6,359 nucleotides of DNA from Candidatus Brevefilum sp. Its GTDB lineage: Bacteria; Chloroflexota; Anaerolineae; Anaerolineales; Anaerolineaceae. Below the pieces are notes generated by a model, which worked only from the letters and a program-made list of their open reading frames with translations, had not been told where the DNA came from and ran no database searches. Shown in pieces: positions 1 through 5,386 of the stretch (the first letter of the stretch is position 1; each line of letters opens with the position of its first letter). Made by a program: the position numbers and the translations under genes. The DNA is taken from the NCBI GenBank assembly GCA_007119455.1, contig SKPR01000128.1:1-6359 (forward strand). Direction: 5' to 3'.

Positions 1-2
1 CC

Positions 3-725
3 GATCGTGTTGAAGACTATGCGCAAGCGAGCGAGCTGTTCTCCGTGTTGATGGAGCTCAGCCCGGTCGCGCGCGCAGCCAGCCGCAGCCACCTGCCGGT
101 TTGCATCAAACACGATCTGGCCGCGATTGCCTTCAGCGTGACCGGCCGCGGCATCCTGACCGGGCGTTATGGCAGTCAGCATCCATTCTCAGAGGGTGAT
201 ATCCGCCGGATGGACCCGCTCTTCCAGCGTGAGCGATATGAATCGGCTGTGCGAGTCAGGGCTTACCTGGGAGAACTTGGCAGGGCTTACGGGTGTTCAT
301 CTGTGCAGATGGGCATTGCCTGGGTCCTGGCTCAGCCGCAGGTGGCCTGCGCCCTCACGGGCACCAGCTCGCCCGAACACCTGGCCGAAAACCTGGCTGC
401 AGCAGAGATCGAACTTGATGAAACCGATCTGGCTGACCTGAACCGGTTTCTGGATGACGAAGAAGCCCGGTTGACTGCTTTACAGGGAGAAACCATCCGT
501 CAATTGCTGTCCGACCCTCTCTCAGCAGACCCGGAAATGGCCTTCAACGATCTTCTATATGTCCTTGAAACTGCGGTTACCCTCGGTGGCGTATCTGAAT
601 CAGACATCATGCCCGCCTTCCAGGAGCTGTTTACTCTGCGGAAATCCCTCGACGCAGATGCCCGGCGCAAAATGCACGCCATCCAGCAGGTGTTAAGACA
701 GATGATCCTGAGGGACTCCCCATAA
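3..725 (+). CDS. Aldo/keto reductase, C-terminal part (5' end outside window), with long C-terminal tail
   Basis: The reading frame is open from the left edge, so the gene starts upstream; 240 residues are visible. Residues about 35-60 hold the late barrel segment of aldo/keto reductases (AFSVTGRGILTGRYG, where relatives have a YSPLxxGxLTGK-like motif). Residues about 95-145 hold the NADP(H)-binding end of the barrel (GIAWVLAQPQVACALTGTSSPEHLAENL), ending in ELDETDLADLN. Family members use NADP(H) to reduce carbonyls or oxidise alcohols in the cytoplasm; the catalytic Asp-Tyr-Lys-His residues lie in the missing N-terminal half, so activity cannot be judged. Most family members stop soon after the LxxxDLxxLN helix. 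This one continues for about 85 mostly helical-looking residues that I do not recognise. GTG and ATG codons near position 45-51 are internal, not starts. The gene faces the hydrolase cluster convergently across a 238-bp gap. The family is fairly sure; the substrate is unknown. Confidence 0.85.
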   Translation, partial: DRVEDYAQASELFSVLMELSPVARAASRSHLPVCIKHDLAAIAFSVTGRGILTGRYGSQHPFSEGDIRRMDPLFQRERYESAVRVRAYLGELGRAYGCSSVQMGIAWVLAQPQVACALTGTSSPEHLAENLAAAEIELDETDLADLNRFLDDEEARLTALQGETIRQLLSDPLSADPEMAFNDLLYVLETAVTLGGVSESDIMPAFQELFTLRKSLDADARRKMHAIQQVLRQMILRDSP

Positions 726-727
726 CA

Positions 728-748
728 GGGTTCTGGCCCCCAGAATCC
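728..748 (+). terminator. Hairpin just after the aldo/keto reductase stop
   Basis: GGGTTCTGG and CCAGAATCC pair over nine positions (one G-T wobble) around a CCC loop, starting 2 nt after the stop codon. No T-run follows, so it is not a classic intrinsic terminator. It may instead protect the 3' end of the mRNA or work as a weak or Rho-assisted terminator. In the rest of the 726-963 gap I see only a small ACCC-TTTT-GGGT hairpin at 844-855. Confidence 0.4.
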
Positions 749-963
749 CGCTTACATGGGAGAGTGGTTGCTGGGAACATCCCAATCCCTGATTTCCTGA
801 ATCCTGAGCAACGAACATCGTAACCGAAGCACACTGGAGCTCTCACCCTTTTGGGTAGGGCAATCGAGGAAAAGGCTTATTATGGGATGGTGAAGGACCC
901 GCTTTACACCGGGGCCGTAATAACAACCTGCACAATTTTGATCTTCAGGTGATCGTCGACCAA

Positions 964-1791
964 TCAATCCAGTTCGCGAATGAACGAGACAACCTCAATA
1001 ATGAAGCGCTCCATCATGCGATTCATCGCCCAGTGATTCTGCCCTTCGAGATAGACAATGCGGCTGTTCTGGAGCGTCTCGAACAGGGTCTCCGTTACCC
1101 CGAAGAGAGATGGGGGTTGCTCTCCGCCAGCAAGCAGCAAGGTCGGTGTCTTCAAATGCTTGAACCGGTCCTGATCAAACTGGTATGCGAGGATGCGGTT
1201 CATCTCACGGTTGAGCGTTTCCACTTCGTTGACGATCTCGGGCCATTTTGTGCTTGAGAGCAGTTCATCAATCGATTCATTAGGCATGTGCATGGCCTTA
1301 AGAACGGCAAGGAGGGCCGCTTCCTTGTCACCGTCAGCGATATCACCCTGAACGGTCTCCTGCATTTCTTGAAGCCCGGACCCATCCTCTTTGAAAGCAA
1401 AGGGCTCATACAGGATCAGCCCGCGCAAATGATCAATCCGCAGCGCGGCCTCCAGCGCCACCAGGGCACCATAGGTGTGTCCGAGAAGGATGACGGGCTC
1501 GCCAATCTTTTCGGTCAGAGCTACCACATCATCAATCTCTCGATTTAGATCATAATCCTCGGCATCACCGCTCTGACCATGGCCGCGCCGGTCCAGGGCG
1601 TAAACCAGGCACTGCCTGGCCAGAGCAGCCTGGCAACCGGAGAGATCCCAAAAATGATGGTTGAGACCACAGCCATGGAGGAGCACCAGGGGCGGCCCCT
1701 CACCGGAACGACTGAAGGCAATCGGCGTTCCATCAACCGATGTGAAAGTGTGCAATTGCTCGTTGTTATCTAATCCTGTTCTCTTATCCAT
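964..1791 (-). CDS. Alpha/beta hydrolase paralog with Thr in place of the nucleophile Ser (third in transcription order)
   Basis: A 275-residue cytoplasmic protein with no signal peptide or membrane segment. Alpha/beta hydrolase landmarks appear in order: LLHGCG oxyanion loop at 37-42, DRRGHGQSG at 67-75, the nucleophile elbow GHTYGA at 104-109, LYEP at 127-130, PTLLLAGG at 216-223, and the His-bearing GQNHWAMN at 250-257 (His253). The elbow should read GxSxG; here residue 106 is Thr, codon ACC at 1474-1476, where both neighbours have TCC. The usual acid position before PP is Gln225; Glu129 in the YEP motif is an alternative acid. The start at 1791 is chosen because AGGAGG lies 4 nt upstream; a longer form of 291 residues would have to read through that site. 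It is the last gene of the three-hydrolase block and has a conserved leader. It could be an altered enzyme or a non-catalytic binding protein; no substrate can be assigned. Confidence 0.9.
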   Translation of the reverse strand: MDKRTGLDNNEQLHTFTSVDGTPIAFSRSGEGPPLVLLHGCGLNHHFWDLSGCQAALARQCLVYALDRRGHGQSGDAEDYDLNREIDDVVALTEKIGEPVILLGHTYGALVALEAALRIDHLRGLILYEPFAFKEDGSGLQEMQETVQGDIADGDKEAALLAVLKAMHMPNESIDELLSSTKWPEIVNEVETLNREMNRILAYQFDQDRFKHLKTPTLLLAGGEQPPSLFGVTETLFETLQNSRIVYLEGQNHWAMNRMMERFIIEVVSFIRELD

Positions 1792-1810
1792 GGTACCTCC
1801 TGGTGCCATG
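1789..1810 (-). promoter_or_regulatory. Possible hairpin covering RBS and start codon of the 964-1791 gene
   Basis: In the transcript, CATGGCACC and GGTACCATG pair at 8 of 9 positions around an AGGA loop. The loop and 3' arm contain the AGGAGG ribosome binding site (1796-1801) and the ATG start. Folding would hide both. A counterpart is present before the gene ending at 2022, but not before the gene at 3085-3876. This is seen in the sequence; translational control is an inference. Confidence 0.45.
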
Positions 1811-1818
1811 ACGTCATG
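1807..1818. promoter_or_regulatory. Perfect 12-bp palindrome CATGACGTCATG
   Basis: A perfect inverted repeat just 5' of the ribosome binding site of the 964-1791 gene. At the same place in the paralogous leader the central part is ATGGCGCCAT, also perfectly symmetric. This fits an operator for a dimeric regulator. Its CATG overlaps the 5' arm of the RBS hairpin, so the two structures would compete in RNA. Confidence 0.45.
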
Positions 1819-1880
1819 TTTCATTCTAATGACAGCCAATTAATCAATGATAATCAGGGTTCAAAGCCCCATCTAAAATG

Positions 1881-1916
1881 CTTATATAAGCCAGGTGCCT
1901 GCCAATAACATTATTG
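1881..1916. promoter_or_regulatory. Three adjacent inverted repeats in the hydrolase intergenic region
   Basis: Three dyads follow one another with 1 nt between them: CTTATATAAG (1881-1890, perfect), CAGG-TG-CCTG (1892-1901) and CAATAA-CA-TTATTG (1903-1916). The block lies about 90-125 nt upstream of the start at 1791, where a promoter for a separately transcribed gene would be expected; TATATA and TATAAG on the minus strand could serve as a -10, but I see no well-spaced -35. A palindrome occurs at nearly the same distance before the next paralog (2945-2956). Confidence 0.4.
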
Positions 1917-1993
1917 ACCAAAATTTTCTGTTTGCCTTTCGATAAATCATTAAAAACCAAATCATCCGTTCTACAGTTGTGTAAAAGGCAAAT

Positions 1994-2013
1994 CACTCCC
2001 TAGCTAGAAAGTG
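1994..2013 (-). terminator. Weak terminator-like hairpin after the 2022-2858 gene
   Basis: On the minus strand CACTTTC pairs with GGGAGTG (two wobbles) around a TAGCTA loop, starting 8 nt past the stop codon, and is followed by ATTTGCCTTTT. The interrupted T-tract makes it a poor or leaky terminator at best, so some read-through into the downstream paralog remains possible. Confidence 0.3.
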
Positions 2014-2021
2014 CAGACCCA

Positions 2022-2858
2022 TCAATCCAGACCATGAATAAATGTGGTGACTGCTTCGATGAAGCGTTCTGTTGCCGTAAGCGTTGCAAGATGTCCATGA
2101 CCTTCGAAGGCAATCAGCCGGCTGTTTGGTAAGGCCTTATTGACGGCTGCTGTTGCATCCCGGTAAAGCAGCGGACTCTGGCTACCGGTCAGTAACAGTG
2201 TCGGGGTGGTGAGATTTTGAAACCGCTCAGGAGCAAAGGCATACTCACGAACGCCACGGATCTGGCGAGGAAGCGTGTGTGCCCACTTTACCCGATTCTG
2301 CCAGTTCGGCACCTTTCGGAGTGTGTTGACCTCCTCCGGTGGAATACCAGCAATGGCCGTTAAAAACTTCAGCAGTACCTCTTCCTGCTCACCTTTAGCC
2401 AATAGCCCTGTCATTTCATCCAGAATCTTTTCCGAGACAAGTTCATGGCCTCCAACCGGTATTGGCGGTTCGTACAAGACAAGTGCACGGAGGTTTTCGG
2501 TTCGCAATGCAGCCTCCAGCGAAAGAAAGGCGCCAAAGGAATGACCGAGGAGGATCGCTGGTTCGGGTATTGAATCAACAACAGCTGCAACGTCTTCGAA
2601 CTCCCGCTCCAAGTCGTAATCCAATCCATCTCCACTCATACCGAGTCCCCGATTGTCCATCGCATATACAGTGAAGGTTTTCGCAAACGCAGTCAGGACT
2701 CCACCAGCTTCCCATCGTGTGTGGTCATTCGAACCACCAGGTGGCACGAGGACAAGTGGAGGGCCGCTCCCTGATCGTTCATATGCGATCAGGGTGCCAT
2801 CAATCGAGGTGACGGTGTTGATTTGTCGATTTTTACTCGAAATATTTCTGTTATGCAT
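2022..2858 (-). CDS. Alpha/beta hydrolase paralog (second in transcription order)
   Basis: A 278-residue cytoplasmic alpha/beta hydrolase, alignable end to end with its two neighbours. It keeps the Ser nucleophile in GHSFGA (Ser107), DNRGLGMSG at 68-76, LYEPP at 128-132 with Glu130, PTLLLTGSQSP at 219-229, and the catalytic His256 in GHGHLAT. The oxyanion loop is odd: where its paralogs have LLHGxG it reads LVPPGG (37-42), so the HG pair is replaced by PG. Ser228 stands where many relatives carry the catalytic Asp, so Glu130 is the more likely acid. The start at 2858 follows AGGAGG (2863-2868) by 4 nt; an ATG 6 codons upstream precedes that site and is unlikely. Members of this superfamily hydrolyse esters, amides, epoxides or C-C bonds; which applies here is not visible. 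Likely transcribed after 3085-3876 or from its own promoter. Confidence 0.9.
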   Translation of the reverse strand: MHNRNISSKNRQINTVTSIDGTLIAYERSGSGPPLVLVPPGGSNDHTRWEAGGVLTAFAKTFTVYAMDNRGLGMSGDGLDYDLEREFEDVAAVVDSIPEPAILLGHSFGAFLSLEAALRTENLRALVLYEPPIPVGGHELVSEKILDEMTGLLAKGEQEEVLLKFLTAIAGIPPEEVNTLRKVPNWQNRVKWAHTLPRQIRGVREYAFAPERFQNLTTPTLLLTGSQSPLLYRDATAAVNKALPNSRLIAFEGHGHLATLTATERFIEAVTTFIHGLD

Positions 2859-2877
2859 GGTCCCTCCTGGTTCCATG
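2856..2877 (-). promoter_or_regulatory. Possible hairpin covering RBS and start codon of the 2022-2858 gene
   Basis: CATGG pairs with CCATG at the ends and CC with GG next to an AGGA loop, 7 of 9 positions overall with two central mismatches. It has the same length and register as the hairpin at 1789-1810 and likewise buries the AGGAGG site and the ATG. It is weaker than its counterpart; regulation is inferred. Confidence 0.35.
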
Positions 2878-2884
2878 GCGCCAT
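2875..2884. promoter_or_regulatory. Perfect 10-bp palindrome ATGGCGCCAT
   Basis: It sits in the same leader position as the ATGACGTCAT palindrome of the downstream paralog. The two differ by a pair of substitutions at symmetric positions, so the dyad is preserved. Candidate operator or structural RNA element. Confidence 0.4.
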
Positions 2885-2944
2885 TTTACTTATAAATGAC
2901 GGCTAATCAGACTTTGAAAACCTCGGTTTGTACCATCTCATAAA

Positions 2945-2956
2945 CTATTTAAATAG
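2945..2956. promoter_or_regulatory. Perfect 12-bp palindrome CTATTTAAATAG with adjacent A-tract
   Basis: A perfect dyad centred about 92 nt upstream of the start at 2858. It lies in sequence alignable to the CTTATATAAG region of the other leader: both are flanked by CCATCT on one side and GCAGG/CCAGG on the other. On the minus strand a run of nine A (2967-2975) lies just upstream, like an UP element. It probably overlaps the promoter of the 2022-2858 gene, but no confident -35/-10 pair can be named. Confidence 0.4.
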
Positions 2957-3084
2957 GCAGGATACATTTTTTTTTGCCCTATTCTCAGTGAGGCGTTTGG
3001 TAAATGCTCAAGTTCTGAACAAACCGTTATCAAGCCCTTATTACAAGATTATTTTTACAGACAGGAAGCTCAAAGGCCGACCCA

Positions 3085-3876
3085 TCAACCCAGTTCATGG
3101 ATAAATTTGGTTACTTCTTCGATGAAGCGATCCGTAGCGCTGTTCATCGCCCAGTGGCCATGACCATCAAAGACAACCAGGCGGCTATCCGGCAGTGTTC
3201 TGTGGATGGTTTTCGTCGCCTCGACGAGTGGTGGTGGTTCCGCCCCACCCATCAGGAGCAATGTCGGGGTGGTCAGGCTTTTGAATTTTTGATCATCGAA
3301 CCGGTATTCAATCAATGCTTTATACTCGCGAGGCAGGGTATCCGCTGCATCCACGATCTTTGGCCAGCTCGGGTACGACCGGTATGCTTCAAACGCATCT
3401 TCTGGCATCGCCACACCGGACAGATCATAGATGAGTGCCTGCTCCTTTTCACCTCTGGCTAACATTCCCTGAATCTCTTCGTAATGGTGTTGGAGGAAGG
3501 GGATCCCTTCTTCAAGGGTGAACGGTTCGTAGATGATCAGCCCGCGTAAATTTGGAACCCTTGGGCCAGCCTCCAGGGCAATCAGCGCGCCATAGGAGTG
3601 GCCGAGCAGGGTCACGGGCTCGCCAATCATATCGACCAGCGCGGCCACATCCTCGATCTCGCGATCCAGGCTGTAGACCTGACCATCGCTGCTCTCATGG
3701 CGCCCGCGCCGGTCCACGGCATAGACTGTGGCGTGCTCTTCCAGGGAAGAACGGACACCGGAGAGGTCCCAGAATTTCAGGTCCAGCCCGGCGCCGTGCA
3801 GGAGCACCAGGGGCGGACCGGTTCCGGATTTTTCATAGCTGATGATCGTACCATCGGTTGATTTGACTGTATGCAT
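3085..3876 (-). CDS. Alpha/beta hydrolase paralog (first in transcription order)
   Basis: A 263-residue cytoplasmic alpha/beta hydrolase with the most canonical active site of the three paralogs. It has the LLHGAG oxyanion loop (25-30), VDRRGRHESSDG (54-65), the nucleophile elbow GHSYGA with Ser94, IYEPF with Glu117, PTLLLMGGAEPP with Glu213 at the usual acid position, and GHGHWAMN with His241. Either Glu213 or Glu117 could complete the triad; Glu117 is shared by all three copies. The start at 3876 follows AAGGAGG (3881-3887) by 4 nt. The N-terminus is 12-15 residues shorter than in the paralogs and the leader is unrelated to theirs. It is the gene nearest the WYL regulator and the repeated palindromic boxes at 3945-4009, and so the likely head of the cluster. 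No substrate can be assigned; an esterase, lactonase or C-C hydrolase are all possible. Confidence 0.92.
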   Translation of the reverse strand: MHTVKSTDGTIISYEKSGTGPPLVLLHGAGLDLKFWDLSGVRSSLEEHATVYAVDRRGRHESSDGQVYSLDREIEDVAALVDMIGEPVTLLGHSYGALIALEAGPRVPNLRGLIIYEPFTLEEGIPFLQHHYEEIQGMLARGEKEQALIYDLSGVAMPEDAFEAYRSYPSWPKIVDAADTLPREYKALIEYRFDDQKFKSLTTPTLLLMGGAEPPPLVEATKTIHRTLPDSRLVVFDGHGHWAMNSATDRFIEEVTKFIHELG

Positions 3877-3880
3877 GTAG

Positions 3881-3887
3881 CCTCCTT
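3881..3887 (-). promoter_or_regulatory. Ribosome binding site AAGGAGG of the 3085-3876 gene
   Basis: A strong site 4 nt before the ATG, the same spacing as in the two paralogs; it fixes the start. It is part of a CCTTAAGG palindrome (3884-3891). A minus-strand TATCAT at 3906-3911 is a possible -10 box, but no good -35 was found. Confidence 0.65.
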
Positions 3888-3944
3888 AAGGACTAGTGGG
3901 TGACTATGATACAACCTCGTCCTTCCTCAACCTCTGCCCGCCAG

Positions 3945-4009
3945 ATGTGGGTCACATTTCAGAAGTACGTCACATTTTTGATGTGGGTCACATATAATGT
4001 GGGTCACAT
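3945..4009. repeat. Array of four ATGTG-GGT-CACAT-type palindromic boxes
   Basis: ATGTGGGTCACAT occurs exactly at 3945-3957, 3981-3993 and 3997-4009. A degenerate copy, AAGTACGTCACAT, is at 3963-3975 (10 of 13 matching). Starts are 18, 18 and 16 bp apart. Each full box is itself a dyad (ATGTG and CACAT around GGT). The array lies about 70-135 nt upstream of the 3085-3876 start, where operator iterons would be expected. On the plus strand a TATAAT (3993-3998) sits between the last two boxes, with GTCACA 18 nt before it, so a plus-strand promoter could be embedded there. The alternative is a leftover transposon end, since some insertion sequence families carry repeated short terminal motifs; no transposase remnant is visible nearby. 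Confidence 0.75.
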
Positions 4010-4313
4010 TTAATCTGCCTCATAATTTATGCGGTACCAAGAATACAGCACTTAGGGTGCGGATTAAATACATAGGAGTTGGCCCACTGAGATCTCAATC
4101 CCCATGGACAATGCGTACAAACCAACTTCGTTGTCTGAATTTACCAAACGACCACACTGCCAGACTTATATCTTACAAATTTTATCTAAATTGTGGGTTT
4201 TCCAGTTATGGATTCAGTTTAAACTTAATTCGTGTTTTAAAATAGGGTTAGGATTTCGTTGGAAAAGGTCCTTTGCTATACAGGCGGGATGTAAATCACC
4301 GGTATTCGCTCAA

Positions 4314-5276
4314 TCATGTGCCCTCATCTTCGTATTTAGCAATCACAGCCAGCGCAGATTGCTTCACCTGCTCAATCAATGCCGGCGGTTCCAGGGCCCG
4401 GGCAAAACGCCCCCAACTCATCACCCAGCCAGCGGCCCAGTTCAGATCATCCGCCTCAAAATTAACCGTAACCGACCCATCGGGGTTATCGCTGACCTGC
4501 ATCCAGTCGCTGCCCCGCTCACGCATTTCGGACGCGACCGCTTCATCCATTTGGACGGCGATCTGGTACTGGTTCTGCCAGGTCAGGTTTGCTTCCAGGT
4601 AGGTGACCGCGTCAAAATCCCGGGGCAGTTCGAAGGTGTCCTTCCCGTGTGTGAGCTGATTGATGCGGTCAATCCGGAAGGTGCGCAGCTCATCCCGCAG
4701 GTGGCAGTAGCCGACCAGGTACCAGTTCCCCCAGCGGAAACTGAGCGCGTACGGGTCCACCTGACGTTCGGTTTCCACACGTGAAAAGCTGTGGTAGCGG
4801 ATCGTAACCCGCCTGCCAGCAGCCATACACTCACGCAAATCGGCCATCAGGGTGTGATAGGGGGAATAATCCCGGGAAGCGGAGGTCATCACCACCAGAC
4901 TGCGCTGGGCGCGGGCCACCTCCTGGCGGATGTCGTCGGGCAGTACGTTGTCGAGCTTGGCCGTCACCCCGGTGACGGCATCGTGAAAGGGTTTGCCCCA
5001 GATATCCTCCACCAGCCGGGCGCCCATGTAGAGCACGGTCGCCTCTTCCGGGGTGAAGATCAGCGGGGGCAGCTTATAGGTGCGCAACAGCGAAAAGCCG
5101 CCGTAGGGGCCGCGCTCGGAATACAGGGGGATGCCCATCTCTTCCAGCATGCCGATGTAGCGGTGCACGGTGCGGTCGGAGACATCCAGCTCAGCGGAGA
5201 GCTGCGACACCGTCCACTGCCGGCGGGACTGGAATAAAAACAGCATCGAGAGCAGGCGGGTGGCAACATTGGACAT
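4314..5276 (-). CDS. YafY-type HTH/WYL-domain transcriptional regulator
   Basis: A 320-residue DNA-binding regulator. Residues 5-45 form an HTH_11/DeoR-like winged helix (WTVSQLSAELDVSDRTVHRYIGML), followed by the wing (ERGPYGGFSLL, 54-64) and a linker beginning LPPLIFTPEEA. The WYL domain spans about 140-210 and shows the signature in GNWYLVGYCHLRDELRTFRIDRI (183-205). The C-terminal WCX-like domain covers about 235-315. WYL domains are thought to sense nucleic acid or small ligands, and YafY-type proteins are usually repressors or activators of nearby genes. The start at 5276 gives the normal N-terminus (MSNVATRLL). No Shine-Dalgarno sequence precedes it, but a perfect TATAAT ends 6 nt before, suggesting leaderless mRNA. 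The frame also allows a start 5 codons earlier, inside that -10 box. It is divergent from the DUF3795 gene and upstream on the same strand as the hydrolases; control of either is inferred. Confidence 0.93.
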   Translation of the reverse strand: MSNVATRLLSMLFLFQSRRQWTVSQLSAELDVSDRTVHRYIGMLEEMGIPLYSERGPYGGFSLLRTYKLPPLIFTPEEATVLYMGARLVEDIWGKPFHDAVTGVTAKLDNVLPDDIRQEVARAQRSLVVMTSASRDYSPYHTLMADLRECMAAGRRVTIRYHSFSRVETERQVDPYALSFRWGNWYLVGYCHLRDELRTFRIDRINQLTHGKDTFELPRDFDAVTYLEANLTWQNQYQIAVQMDEAVASEMRERGSDWMQVSDNPDGSVTVNFEADDLNWAAGWVMSWGRFARALEPPALIEQVKQSALAVIAKYEDEGT

Positions 5277-5282
5277 AGGGCC

Positions 5283-5288
5283 ATTATA
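5283..5288 (-). promoter_or_regulatory. -10 box TATAAT of the WYL regulator gene (leaderless)
   Basis: A consensus TATAAT on the minus strand with 6 nt between it and the ATG, so transcription would begin at or next to the A of the start codon. The -35 region (around 5306-5311) is poor, suggesting an activator or simply a weak promoter. Confidence 0.6.
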
Positions 5289-5295
5289 CACTCAA

Positions 5296-5318
5296 AATAT
5301 GACGTGATCTGACATATT
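5296..5318. promoter_or_regulatory. Inverted repeat AATATG-N11-CATATT in the divergent promoter region
   Basis: Six-base arms flank 11 nt and the element covers the -35 area of the WYL gene, upstream of the divergent DUF3795 gene. It contains ATGACGTGAT (5299-5308), one base away from the ATGACGTCAT palindrome in a hydrolase leader. This is a sensible place for autoregulation; binding is inferred. Confidence 0.45.
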
Positions 5319-5386
5319 CTTCGTTTAAAATGAAGCTGGTGGCCCTGTGTGAGGGTATTATTCGGAATGAATAGAATGGAGGGATG

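Larger units (their letters stand above)
964..3876 (-). repeat. Tandem array of three diverged hydrolase gene copies
   Basis: Three homologous genes in the same orientation are separated by gaps of 230 and 226 bp. Homology does not stop at the coding ends. All three share GACCCATCA-like sequence spanning the stop codon (GACCAATCA in the 964-1791 copy). The two downstream copies share an ungapped leader of about 54 bp with roughly three quarters of positions equal, and palindromes at matching distances further up. This supports duplication of whole gene-plus-leader units followed by divergence. Confidence 0.8.
3877..4313. other. 437-bp intergenic region between WYL regulator and hydrolase cluster
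   Basis: It contains the hydrolase ribosome binding site and the box array near the left side. From about 4010 to 4313 the sequence is AT-rich, with no gene I believe in; open frames there lack family features and run into the regulator antisense. No convincing terminator follows the WYL gene; only a small AAAGG-A-CCTTT dyad occurs near 4265-4275. Read-through from the regulator into the hydrolases therefore cannot be excluded. Confidence 0.6.

Noticed and set aside
500..967. Minus-strand frames over the end of the aldo/keto reductase and the following gap
   Set aside because: They have low-complexity, arginine/serine-rich translations typical of shadow frames, and no start signals.
949..1257. 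Plus-strand open frame of 102 codons opposite the 964-1791 hydrolase
   Set aside because: It is antisense to a clear hydrolase gene, shows no family motif and has no ribosome binding site.
1792..1839. N-terminal extension of the 964-1791 hydrolase by 16 codons
   Set aside because: The extra codons encode the AGGAGG site itself (Pro-Gly-Gly) and the palindrome; the paralogous leader shows the same pattern, so it is untranslated leader.
2967..2975. Run of nine T as a plus-strand terminator
   Set aside because: No plus-strand gene lies upstream and the preceding dyad is AT-only and separated by about 10 nt. An A-tract upstream of a minus-strand promoter is a better reading.
3945..4009. Repeat array considered as a CRISPR
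   Set aside because: The repeats are 13 bp with 3-5 bp gaps, far too short for CRISPR repeats and spacers.
4225..4260. TAGGGTTAGG telomere-like sequence near 4244
   Set aside because: There is only one and a half units, in a bacterial context, with no extended repeat.
3997..4784. Plus-strand open frames starting within the box array and running into the WYL gene
   Set aside because: They have no recognisable protein features; most of the longer one is the reverse of the WYL coding sequence. The embedded TATAAT could still drive a transcript, but I see no supported gene.
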